Shown here in pieces: positions 48,003 through 58,538 of a stretch of DNA of 64,000 nucleotides. The stretch is from NCBI GenBank assembly GCA_029465975.1, contig CM055728.1, positions 29,666,052-29,730,051 on the forward strand, in the 5' to 3' direction. The translations under genes and the position numbers were made by a program. This stretch comes from Dallia pectoralis. Lineage: Eukaryota > Chordata > Actinopteri > Esociformes > Umbridae. The notes beneath the pieces are model-generated. The model ran no database searches. It saw only the letters and a program-made list of their open reading frames with translations, and had not been told where the DNA came from. Numbering within the stretch: the stretch's first letter is position 1; every line of letters begins with the position of its first letter.

Positions 48003-48345
48003 GCTGAGGCCTGACTCCCCTGTCTCCCCCAGTAGGCTGAGGCCTGACTCCCCTGTCTCCCCCAGTAGGCTGAGGCCTGACTCCCCTGTCTCCCCCAGTA
48101 GGCTGAGGCCTGACTCCCCTGTCCCCCTCAGTAGGCTGAGGCCTGACTCCCCTGTCTCCCCCAGTAGGCTGAGGCCTGACTCCCCTGTCCCCCCAGTAGG
48201 CTGAGGCCTGACTCCCCTGTCCCCCCCAGTAGGCTGAGGCCTGACTCCCCTGTCCCCCCCAGTAGGGCGTGGCTTGACTCCCCTATCCTCCCTCGTAGGA
48301 TGAGGCCTGACTCCTCTATCCTTCCCCGTAGGGTGTGGCCTGACT
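47860..48345 (+). repeat. 33-bp minisatellite beginning inside ARMC12
   Basis: About 14 copies, core GGCTGAGGCCTGACTCCCCT followed by a C run and CAGTA. The first four copies lie within the ARMC12 reading frame. Confidence 0.95.
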
Positions 48346-48744
48346 CCCTAGTCTTCCTCGCCTTCTCTGGAATTGTACCCCATAATGTGAAAATGACACG
48401 TCCAAACATCTCCATTCTACCACAGCTCATTTCTTCCCGGGCAGAAACACAAACACGCCATATAATGTAGCACAGTAGTTGACAGAGGAATGACAGTTGG
48501 GGAAAAAGGACATTTGAATTAATTAAAGTTGTAAATGGCCATGAAATGAGTCTGTACTAATTATGCGTAGCGTTGGTCTCCATACTGTCAGTACACAAAC
48601 ACAACAAACAAGGGGATCTTTTTTTCCTTACAGCAAATGTATTGTGATTGGGTTTGTTCAGTGCCTTTGCTTTGTATTGAAATGTTTATCAGTGTTGATT
48701 TACTTTGGAACGTGACAGATATGTGTTGAATTACATTTGAATAT

Positions 48745-49160
48745 GAACCCGGTCCACACGGTCCAGCATGAACCCGGTCCAGCATGAACCGCACGGTCCA
48801 ACATGAACCCGGTCCACGCGGTCCAAAATGAACCCGGTCCACGCGGTACAGCATGAACCCGGTCCACGCGGTCCAGCATGAACCCGGTCCACGCGGTCCA
48901 GCATGAACCCGGTCCACGCGGTCCAGCATGAACCCAGTCCACGCGGTCCAGCATGAACCCGGTCCACGCGGTCCAGCATGAACCACACGGTCCAACATGA
49001 ACCCGGTCCACGCGGTCCAAAATAAACCCGGTCCACGTGTTCCAGCATGAACCCGGTCCACACGGTCCAGCATGAACTCGGTCCACACGGTCCAACATGA
49101 GCCCGGTCCACACGGTCCAGCATGAACCCGGTCCAGCATGAACCCGGTCCAGCATGGTCC
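48745..49160 (+). repeat. 25-bp CpG-rich minisatellite
   Basis: About 16 copies, core CATGAACCCGGTCCACGCGG; common variants replace CGCG by CACG. Confidence 0.95.
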
Positions 49161-49841
49161 CGGTCCTTTGTTGTACTGCTGTCACGTGTACATTTGGATC
49201 AGAAGAGACACAGCTGTTCAGATGTGTAAATGTGATAGACATTTGATTCACAATTTAATAAGCAATCAGGTTTTTCACCACGACCACAACACAAGGAATC
49301 TGAAAACATTAAAGGGGATTTGACATGATGCTTGGGAGGACTTTTAATCTGAAGCTGCAAAGTCCAGTCATACAGGTGAAATTATCCAGCAAAACTCTGA
49401 ATTGAATGGCATTACTGGGTGCCGTGCAAGGTGCTTTGTGTTTCTTTTATGGTATTTGGGTTCAGAAAGCAATTGAAGTGGTGAAGGGGGGATTTCTAAA
49501 TGTGTTATCTATTCAATAATATGAGGGGTTCAGAAGGACACAGGCTATCGAAATAAAAACATGACGACATGTTAATGAGAGAAAGAATTAAGGAACGCTG
49601 TTACATATTCCTGCCCTGTAATAAACACTGTCATAACTACACAGTCAATGTTTTCAATCTGGGTTCAAGGAAACAAAAACTAAAATCTAATTTTCATTAA
49701 ATGTTTTCACTTTGTCCTGTGTGGGGTACTTTAAAGCCTTTCAAACTTTGAGGTTGGTCAAAGAGCAAATGATTTGGTGGGTCCCGATTCGAGTACATGG
49801 AGAAGCTCCGCTTGTGCCAGGACGTGGTTGGTGTGCTTGTC

Positions 49842-49982
49842 TCAGCTGGTGGCGGACATCTGGCCGTTGGGATCCTCGCAGATGCCAAAGTTGGTGTTGG
49901 TAACGCTGCCTCCCAGGGACCAGTCTCCCTTACACTTCAGGCCACTCTCACATTTACATTGGTAGTAGGTGCCATACAAGCT
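49842..49982 (-). CDS. CLPS: CLPS exon 3
   Basis: Acceptor TTCTCCACAG. Encodes SLYGTYYQCKCESGLKCKGD then NTNFGICEDPNGQMSATS and TGA. Four cysteines and the conserved NTNFGIC. Confidence 0.95.
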   Translation of the reverse strand, partial: SLYGTYYQCKCESGLKCKGDWSLGGSVTNTNFGICEDPNGQMSATS

Positions 49983-52549
49983 CTGTGGAGAAAGAAACAC
50001 GTTTGAGAACCCGGAGCACAGCGCCCTCTGCTGCCCAATTTTTAGGTTGTGTGAAATATAACTCCTGGTCAGATTTGAAACACACGGTTCGTCCGCCTCA
50101 AGATTTGTCAGGACAGACCACAGCTGACCCTGGACCAGCTGGCTAGCGATCCCTGTTTGTGTTCTGTTTTCACACAGTCCAGTAAGGAATAATCCAGAGC
50201 AGGCTACTTAGTGTGGTGCTCAAACATGCCCAGTGGAGGGTGCTGTTGAGCGCTTGTTGTTCACAAGGGAAAAACCCTTACCTCTAAATTAACAGATGAA
50301 ATTAGAGACAGTTCACGATTGGACTGTAATCCGTAGCTATCCTTAGTGTCTCATAAGTTTCTTTGCTTCAGTTTTGGAATAATGTTGCAGAAGTTTGTTA
50401 TGTCGTTGATGTAGTTCAGCAAAATAAGGTTGGGAAAGTGGAATACATTTTACTTCCAGTATATTCAGAGGCAACCAAACTATTCAAATTCAATATGGTC
50501 CTCGTTGAAAAACTTTAAGGAAAATCGGTACTGGAATTTAAATGGAGTTGACCCCGACCCTGAGTAAAAAAACATAGTGGTGGTATCTCTTCCTCACAGC
50601 TAATCCCATACTGGTTGGAAGAAGGCTTATATTGGGGACTCTGTCTGCATGGGCGTATTGTGTATTAACTCCCTATCCACAGGTCAAATTGACTCACAGA
50701 GAGAGATTGAGTGTGTGTGTTTGGTTCATGTGTCGAAATAATCTGTACCAGTTTGGAGCATTTCTGGTTCTCGGTAGACAGGGGGGCACAGCGAGCAAGG
50801 CTGGTGCCTGTGTCTCGATGGCAGCAGGAGCTCTTACACTGCACACTGAAGGCACAGATCTCACCGTTCTTCTGTTGGGTGGGAACACAAATACGTAGTA
50901 ACCAACACATTCACCATACATACCTAGCACATTAAAGAACTAACAGGTATATAGCACATACAAGAACTAACAGGCATATACTGGCCTAGCACATACAATA
51001 ACTAATATACTGACCTAGCACATACAGGAACTAATATACTGACCTAGCACATACAGGAACTAATATACTGACCTAGCACATACAGGAACTAATATACTGA
51101 CCTAGCACATACAGGAACTAATATACTGACCTAGCACATACAGGAACTAATATACTGACCTAGCACATACAGGAACTAATATACTGACCTAGCACATACA
51201 GGAACTAATATACTGACCTAGCACATACAGGAACTAATATACTGACCTAGCACATACAGGAACTAATATACTGACCTAGCACATACAGGAACTAATATAC
51301 TGACCTAGCAGATACAGGAACTAATATACTGACCTAGCACCTACAGGAACTAATATACTGACCTAGCACCTTCAGGAACTAACAGACTGACCTAGCACAT
51401 ACAGGAACTAACAGGTTTATACTGACCTAGCACATACAGGAACTAATATACTGACCTAGCACATACAGGAACTAACAGACTGACCTAGCACATACAGGAA
51501 CTAACAGGTTTATACTGACCTAGCACATACAGGAACTAATATACTGACCTAGCACATACAGGAACTAATATACTGACCTAGCACATACAGGAACTAATAT
51601 ACTGACCTAGCACATACAGGAACTAATATACTGACCTAGCACATACAGGAACTAATATACTGACCTAGCACATACAGGAACTAACAGGTTTATACTGGCC
51701 TAGCACATACAGGAACTAATATACTGACCTAGCACATACAGGAACTAATATACTGACCTAGCACATACAGGAACTAATATACTGACCTAGCACATACAGG
51801 AACTAACAGGTTTATACTGACCTAGCACATACAGGAACTAATATACTGACCTAGCACATACAGGAACTAACAGACTGACCTAGCAGATACAGGAACTAAC
51901 AGACATATACTGACCTAGCACATACAGGAACTAAGACATAGATAAGGTTGCCGGGGGTTACCTCACATACGCACTGAACATGTGTCTATGATCATGTGTG
52001 AATCGGTTATTATTTCATGAGTATCTCCATATGACATCTCTTTTAACTCCCACAGAGGGTTTGTATGTCATATATCTACACATTAGTCAAAATGCATTTC
52101 CTAGTAGAACTATTTTGGTTCCGTGTGAAAGCCTTTTCACGGAAGGCCTAGAAACCTATCTGGACCCAAAAACTGGCTCTCCTATCTGAAACGCATAAAA
52201 TCCTTATTTATGTTCTCAGAGAGTATCATCAACATGTGTCTTTGGTCGGAACGTGAGTGAGATTTTTTGATAATTAAAGCAAAAAATAAATTGTCATGAT
52301 TTCACAAGCAAAACTATATAGTCTCTATTACACAGAATCATAATCGGTCTAAAATCCACGATACCGTTAACTCTTACCCATGTTTTACTGGTAGTAGTTG
52401 CAATATTAGGTACTGGGCTTAGAGAATTTGTCAGCAGTCTCCTTCCTTACCAGGTTGACGATTATGCCTTTTTCCTTGTCACTAGTTGGGACAGCAAGTG
52501 TCACAGCCAGCAATAGACACCCCAGTGAAGCCAACAGTAGATGTCTCAT
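49842..52549 (-). CDS. CLPS: Pancreatic colipase precursor (three exons)
   Basis: Three exons on the minus strand (52451-52549, 50749-50871, 49842-49982) give 120 residues; human procolipase with signal is 112. Residues 1-18 or so form a signal peptide (MRHLLLASLGCLLLAVTLA), followed by a short propeptide VPTSDKEK and the lipase-contact start GIIVNL. The mature part has the family's ten cysteines: six in exon 2 (including the CC pair of CKSSCC) and four in exon 3 (YYQC, KCE, LKC, GIC). Colipase is secreted by pancreatic acinar cells and anchors pancreatic lipase to bile-salt-coated fat droplets. All junctions are GT-AG and phase 0. It sits between ARMC12 and LHFPL5, as in humans. Intron 1 is almost filled by a 29-bp minisatellite. 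Confidence 0.95.
50749..50871 (-). CDS. CLPS: CLPS exon 2
   Basis: Acceptor CCCAACAG, donor GTACAG. Encodes KNGEICAFSVQCKSSCCHRD then TGTSLARCAPLSTENQKCSK, six cysteines. Confidence 0.95.
50930..51935 (+). repeat. 29-bp minisatellite filling CLPS intron 1
   Basis: About 34 copies, core ACTGACCTAGCACATACAGG; some units carry an insertion with ACAGGTTTAT. Confidence 0.97.
52451..52549 (-). CDS. CLPS: CLPS exon 1
   Basis: Start codon at 52549-52547; encodes the signal peptide and propeptide through GIIVNL. Donor GTAAGG. Confidence 0.95.
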
Positions 52550-52602
52550 GGTTTCACTCGTCTGGTCAGATTGATTGAACATCGCACAGGAGGCCGATTC
52601 CC

Positions 52603-52608
52603 TTTATA
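52603..52608 (-). promoter_or_regulatory. CLPS: TATA box of CLPS
   Basis: TATAAA on the minus strand, 54 bp before the CLPS start codon, which predicts a transcription start near 52575 and a 5' UTR of about 25 nt. Confidence 0.75.
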
Positions 52609-52629
52609 CCCTGTCACGCACCAGTCGTC

Positions 52630-52668
52630 TGGGAAATAGGCCCAACGAGTGAGTCCCAGTCACACCTG
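52630..52668 (-). promoter_or_regulatory. PTF1-like bipartite site (E-box plus TC-box)
   Basis: Minus strand shows CAGGTG (52663-52668) and TTTCCCA (52630-52636), their centres about 32 bp apart, close to three helical turns, and just upstream of the TATA box. PTF1A/RBPJL binds such paired sites in promoters of pancreatic acinar genes. Site identity is inference from motif and context. Confidence 0.5.
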
Positions 52669-52669
52669 T

Positions 52670-53786
52670 GTAATCACGTCCCATTCGCTGGTTGTATCAA
52701 GTCCATCTGGTGGGATTCCCATAATGAATAGAACAGTCAACAACATAACGAATGTGTCCTGGCAGGGTAGCAGTATTGCCGACGGGAAATCAATGAGAAG
52801 TAAAATGGTTTTTTTCTGACCAGATCATTTCCACCTCTCACAGTTTCCTACAGCACTGATTCATATTTATAATCATATTTATAATCTAGGTTCACCCGCG
52901 AAGAGATGTATAGGCGTTGCTCTGCGATAACACAAGCAATGATAAGTACAATGTGTTATCATTGTAACCAAATCTTGTTATTAACGACGCCTTCCATCCG
53001 TTAACCATGGTTTCTGTTCCAACAGGGCATTGGAGAATTGTCAAAAGTCAAATCTACTGAAGCCTATTGGTATCTGGTTCAATTGAGCAACATATTTGGT
53101 CACCTAACTCCAAAGGTGTTGCTCCTATTGTGTTACAATAAATAATTCAACACATCACACCAGTAGTGGCACAAGGGTTGTATCCAACACCTAGGAGACA
53201 ACGACTCTGATGACTGCGTTAAGTAGATCTTTGCAACTGTTTTAAACTAGAATTAGGTATTGTGTAAATCAGCTGGCATGATAATAATCATTCTGTTTCC
53301 AGTTCACCGTGATTGACAGCCTGACCTGTGTGCTGTGCGTCAGTATATCCCGGTCCGGCGCGCTGTCTGGGGTGCTGAACCGAGGTGCTGACCCGAGATG
53401 CTGAACCGAGATGCTAAACCGACCGAGGTGCTGAACCGTGGGGCTGACGCGGAACCGGTCCAGATAAGATTACCACACTCACCATCTCACCGAGTTCAAC
53501 ACGTCGAGACGCAAAAGAAAACCTAAGAACCGGTGCCCAATGAGACTTTTTGTGTAGTGTACTAAATTGTGACTTTTAAACTCGTTAGAGTTAATCGGAA
53601 TGGTCTGGTTAAAACACTAGAAAACTGAAAGCCCACTAAACTACAACAGTGGAACAGTAGTACCGGTCTGCCAGTGGTGAAAAGTAAAGAAGACCTACTC
53701 GGAAAGTTCAGTACTAATTTTTTAAGTGACTAAAGTATAATAATCATCCGTTCTTCTTACTCACCACACACTACGTTCCCAACAAG
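52670..53786. other. Intergenic region between divergent CLPS and LHFPL5
   Basis: About 1.1 kb between the two 5' ends. CTGAACCGAGATGCT-like short repeats lie at 53370-53450. No clear LHFPL5 TATA box was seen. Confidence 0.5.
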
Positions 53787-54051
53787 ATGTCTACACCAGA
53801 GAAACCCAAAAGTGACAAGATGCTCCCTGCGCAGGAGGCCGCCAAGATCTACCACACCAACTACGTGAGGAACGCGCGTGCGGTCGGCGTGCTGTGGGCC
53901 ATATTCACCATATGTTTCTCCATCATAGAAATGGTGGTCTTCATCCAACCATATTGGATCGGAGACAGTGTGAACACCCCGCAGGCCGGATACTTCGGCC
54001 TGTTCCATTACTGCATCGGCAACGCGCTGACCACCGAGCTCATCTGTAAAG
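53787..54051 (+). CDS. LHFPL5: LHFPL5 exon 1
   Basis: ATG at 53787, first transmembrane segment and the large extracellular loop to ELICKG. The only donor that keeps frame and family sequence is GCAAGG at 54052 (AAAG before it), a GC-AG intron. Confidence 0.93.
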
Positions 54052-55941
54052 GCAAGGCGAAATCACATATGTTTCAGTATTTTGCATGTGTGAACTATTA
54101 CCTCAGTCAGTCAACGCATTCTCGCATGCGGTTGGTATTCCTATACATCAGTAGTTCATTGAAAAATGTGTTGGGGAAAAAAATCACTGCAACGAGTAAT
54201 CTTGTTGCAAAACGCCTGTCGCAACATTACATTGGTTTACTCCTTGATCTCCGACTTGTTACTTTCCCAAACGACAACCGCCATCGTCATCACTGTCAAA
54301 CATGAATGAACAAAGGAAACCACTTCTGAAAACCCAAACAAAATAAGTGGATATAAAAAAAAATTCGGGAATGGTTCCCGGGTGTAGCTGCCCTCAGAAA
54401 GTCAGGGAGCACGTCCAAAAGGTTGTGTTAAATTAAATGTTTGTCAGACACTTTCTGTCAACCTAAAGATGAAGTATTGCGTTTTATCATCAGAAAGTTG
54501 AGACAAGCGTTTTTTAAATACAACCTTTAATTGTACAGCTTGACTTGAGCCTAACAGGTCTTATGAGCTTACAGGTTATAGCATGTAGACCATGTGAACA
54601 CTATTCCTGAGTGTCTTCCAGATATTTTCCTTCTCCGTTGGACTGGTGGGAGCATTGAGAAGTAAAGCCATATTCTGCTCTCTGGTCTTTATAAAGGAAC
54701 TGCCCTGGACTTTGCCTCCATCCCATCTCCAGCCTTCAGGACAGCCCTCTTTTTTGTCGGTACCGCCATGTTGCTGGTCGTGGGCTGCATGGGATGTTTT
54801 ATTCTGTTCTGGTTCTGCAATGCCGGGAACGTCTACAAGATCTGTGGTTGGATGCAGTTTGCATCAGGTGAGATGGGAAGACAATGTATTGTAGCCGACC
54901 AATACCTTAAAATGTACCCATGTTAGATGATCAACGTTATTCTGTGAGGGGTCATTATGTTTTAGCTCACCAGTTTATATCCTACCTCTTGGCAACCATG
55001 ATTGATGAAGTATTACGGTATGTAGAGTCCCAATGACGAATCACTGCTGTGCAGGAGAGCTGAGACCAGATGACATCAGTTTAGATGCCAGCTTGAATAG
55101 ATTCTGTTACAGTCCAGACTCTGACACCTCCCAGCAGACCTGAACCAGGGGAAATGGCTGACATGTAATGCTGTATGGGCTGTTATGTGCCTGAACCTGG
55201 TTAAACTGCTGTTTGTGTATCTGTAGACCGCCTCTTAGACCTTTTCTACAAGGTCATAGTCCCATTTGCAGATGAGCAATTCATTTTCAGTCGACTATTT
55301 CAATAAGGTGGAAACTGTGATTCTAAATGTCAATACAAAACCTGGGTAAATTCCGACTGAAGTCCAATGTCCATCTCTGGCCTTTGGTCGTGTCCCAGGT
55401 GTCCTGATGGTATTGGGCTGCATGATCTACCCAGACGGCTGGGACGCCCCGGAAGTGAAAAGAATGTGTGGCGAAAAGACAGATAAATACACCCTGGGGA
55501 ACTGTACGGTACGCTGGGCCTACATCCTGGCCATTATCAGCATTATGGACTCCTTCATCCTGGCATTCCTGGCCTTCACCCTGGGCAACAGGCAGGACAA
55601 TCTGCTGCCGGACAACTTTGAGGTGGAGGGACAAGGTATCAGGATCATATCTGTTGGGGTGTCACACTGGGTGATTCAGAGTGTGAGGCATGCTGGGTAC
55701 AACCTGGCCCCATGGGATATAAAACAGTACTGGTCTGTTTGGTGGCTGGAACAACAAAGGGCATGAAGTTATTTATGAAGTTGTGATGAAATTATAGTAA
55801 CAAAAAATGTGTTTGTAGCACAATGCGGAAAATGCATGGGGGTTTGAGAGCGTGAAATTATTCTAGGAATGAATACATACATAAACATACTTTAACTAAT
55901 GTAACGATCATGATCTTGTTTTTGTTACAGAAAAGCAATGA
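53787..55941 (+). CDS. LHFPL5: LHFPL tetraspan subfamily member 5 (TMHS)
   Basis: Four coding exons (53787-54051, 54697-54867, 55399-55635, 55931-55941) give 227 residues; human LHFPL5 has 219. The N-terminal block KMLPAQEAAKIYHTNYVRNA and QPYWIGDSVNTPQAGYFGLF match the human protein almost residue for residue as I remember it. Four membrane segments are visible: VGVLWAIFTICFSIIEMVVF, ALFFVGTAMLLVVGCMGCFI, VLMVLGCMIY and AYILAIISIMDSFILAFLAF. The protein is a subunit of the hair-cell mechanotransduction channel complex with TMC1/2, PCDH15 and TMIE. The fish protein has a few extra residues (STPEKPKSD) before the conserved start. Exon 1 ends at a GC donor. The gene is head-to-head with CLPS (starts 1.2 kb apart). 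Confidence 0.95.
54697..54867 (+). CDS. LHFPL5: LHFPL5 exon 2
   Basis: Acceptor TTTATAAAG, donor GTGAGA. Encodes TALDFASIPSPAFRTALFFV and CNAGNVYKICGWMQFAS, second membrane segment. Confidence 0.93.
55399..55635 (+). CDS. LHFPL5: LHFPL5 exon 3
   Basis: Acceptor GTGTCCCAG, donor GTATCA. Encodes GVLMVLGCMIYPDGWDAPEV, KYTLGNCTVRWAYILAI and LGNRQDNLLPDNFEVEGQ. Confidence 0.95.
55931..55941 (+). CDS. LHFPL5: LHFPL5 last coding exon (three codons and stop)
   Basis: Acceptor TTTGTTACAG. The split codon G/AA plus AAG CAA TGA gives EKQ and stop. Phase fits the exon 3 donor. The rest of the exon is 3' UTR, perhaps to the ATTAAA near 56464. Confidence 0.75.
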
Positions 55942-57000
55942 GGCAACTGCTGCTGGGGGTCACAGGACAAAAAAGAACATGACCATTTTGGCCCTCCACA
56001 GGCAACCTACTTCGGAGGTTCTTATCCACAAATTGGTCTTTTGAACTATAACAGCATCTCTTTTCATGCAAGATATTTTCCTGGATTGATCTACTAGATC
56101 AGAAGACCAATTATGATGAAAACAACACATGTCTTAAACATGTCTACCTATGTAAGCGCAAAGGTGTCCTGTCCTTAAATTCTGATGCAATCAACTGTTT
56201 TAACCATGAGTATGTGGCCATCCACCAGGTTTAATGTAGAGGACCATTGTATATGTATTTGACTATATTTAATGAATGCTAATGTATACAGTAGTAAGTT
56301 AATTATCATAAATGTTTAGAGTGAAAGTCATTTGTTTCTTCATTAGTTCATCGTATTTGTCATAGTGGGAAAATATCCTATAAGTGTTTTTTTCAGTGTC
56401 TTATGTTTTCATCTAATCAGAAATGTATCTGAATTTACACACTGTATAGCCGTTTCCTACACTTATTAAATCAGAACATTATCAACAACAGGTCTGTATA
56501 AAGACTGTATAAAGATGGTTGAGAGTCATCTGGCAGTTCACCCTTAGAGATTCCTAATTCTTATTAGACGAGGAAACTTCTTTCTCAGTAGAAAAATATA
56601 AAAAATGGTCACTAGACGGGGTGTAGAGAAGGACCACCCACCCAGATATGCAACTATGTCCTGCCATTGACTTATTCACACATCACTACACCTAAACATT
56701 AGAGGGAATCACATATGACATGTGAACTAGCAGCTACACACCTAAACAGAGAGAAATCACATATGACATGTGAACTAGCAGCTCCACACCTTAACATTAG
56801 AGGGAGGAATCACATATGACATGTGAACTGGCAGCTCCACACCTAAACATTAGAGGAGAATCACATATGAACTAGCAGCTCCACACCTAAACAGAGAGGA
56901 ATCACATATGACAGTTGAACTAGCAGCTCCACCTCTAAACATTAGAGGAGAGGGCGAAAACACAAATGAACTAGCAGCTGACGGACATACAAAAGAGCTG
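55942..57000 (+). other. LHFPL5 3' UTR and convergent junction with SRPK1
   Basis: No coding signal. ATTAAA near 56464 is a candidate polyadenylation signal for LHFPL5. The remainder contains a tandem repeat. Confidence 0.4.
56690..56985 (+). repeat. About 50-bp tandem repeat
   Basis: Five to six copies around GAATCACATATGACATGTGA and ACTAGCAGCTCCACACC, with gaps. Confidence 0.9.
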
Positions 57001-57019
57001 GCAGACTTCTTCCAGATGC

Positions 57020-58350
57020 TTTATTAAAACATTGCTATCTTGCTACGCCATTTTACCCAAGACATTTTAGGGCCAATCCCAAAGCACACTATTCTCAGAG
57101 CACCACCCCCACTAATATATCCCAGACCAGCCGTTCCCGACCAGAGATACTTGGGTTACTTGACAAGACCACTGGTATTCGAGTAAAATGCACAAAGGGG
57201 TTATTCAGTAGGGTAGCACTCAGACCACATCCTGGGGGTTTGCTAAAAAAAAGTGTCATGGCTGCAATATCGACAAAGATAAACTCTTTGGTTCAGGCTA
57301 CACACACATAGCTCATTTTATTTTCCTCATCAAAAATTTTTTTTTCTATGGGGTTCACATGAAGAGGTTTCCATTTTTTTCTCGCAAATACATTATAGAT
57401 CCGATGGGAAAATAAAACATATTCATGACCGATTCTGAACACACAATTTTAGATCACATGGGTTTTTTACCTACTACACCTGAAATGTCACCGAGAATTA
57501 AGAGGACATAGAAACAACTCAGTTGAAAAAGAGTGGCTCCATCTAAAAGTCTGTTCATCTATACGAAGTGCAACATCCGAATATCAAACAAATTACACAG
57601 GGATGAAAAAGGGGTACAACAAAGAACAAGGACTCCCTGCCTGAAAGTGAACACGATGAAGACATTTATCAGAGAAAAAGTTATTCAACAGAGACAGAAC
57701 CGGAGGATACTAAAGGCTAAGGTTTGTTCGATGTCCAGTGCAGGAAAAAAGAACTAAACAAGAGGGTGAGGAGTCACAACTAACATGAAAAACTATTACA
57801 AAATAAGTCCCTTTGTCTGGGGGATAAGTCCACAGAGAACAGAAATCTGCACCGTAAAAACAACTGCCCATAAACCCAAGTCGCCTACTGGCTTCTTAAA
57901 ACACACCGTCAGTACAAAGGAAGGATAAAGGTAAACTATATATATATATATATATATTATATATAAAGCCAACAAACATATGTATAAGTCCTAAATGACA
58001 CTGAGAACAAATGTAAGAAAAATAAACACAAACAAATGAAAAAGAAATAAATAGTCATCTCAGATATGCCTGAATTGGAAAGTGATCTGTTGCCAAGTCT
58101 CTGATAAGGGATTAATTTACGGTTGCAGTTGCTTGAGACCGCCACCAGAGGGCATTCCTCCAACATCTATTTAGGGAAGTGAAACGCTCTTTGTACGTCA
58201 TTTCACATTCTAGTAATTTCCCAGACCCTCAAACATGCCTCTCCATCTATGACGTGTAGAAAAAAACGGGAATCACACTGTCCAGTCGAGACGTCCATCT
58301 GCAATGTTCCAGAACTTTCCATCGACTATCCACCGTCAGACAGGAGACAC
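57020..58350 (-). other. SRPK1: Probable SRPK1 3' UTR
   Basis: No coding signal. An AATAAA on the minus strand at 57020-57025 is a plausible polyadenylation signal, giving a UTR of about 1.3 kb. An (AT)n run lies near 57938-57965. The 3' end is inferred only. Confidence 0.45.
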
Positions 58351-58538
58351 TCACTGGGGAGAGATCCATGGGTGGCGCAGACAGTCTGTTGCCGTGGCCC
58401 GTTTCTCTGGTACCAGGTCCAGCATGGGGAGGAGGAAGTCAGAGAAACACTCCGCCTCCTCCTTGGGCCACTCATACTTGTCCTGTAGAACCTCCAGTAA
58501 GCCCCATGGCTTCAGCTTGGTGATGTGCTTCAGGTCCC
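58351..58538 (-). CDS. SRPK1: SRPK1 terminal coding exon
   Basis: Acceptor CTGTTTTTCCAG, begins with two bases of a Gly codon, ends CAG TGA at 58351. Encodes the last kinase helices, including PEKRATATDCLRHPWISPQ. Confidence 0.95.

Noticed and set aside
48588..49251. 183-residue Cys/Trp/Gly-rich minus-strand frames
   Set aside because: Read-through of the 25-bp array in three frames; no start, splice or homology support.
50930..51935. CRISPR-like regular repeat
   Set aside because: Units are directly contiguous with no unique spacers, and the context is a vertebrate intron. The same applies to all other arrays in the window.
53757..54008. Minus-strand frame opposite LHFPL5 exon 1
   Set aside because: Shadow of the conserved plus-strand exon; no independent support.
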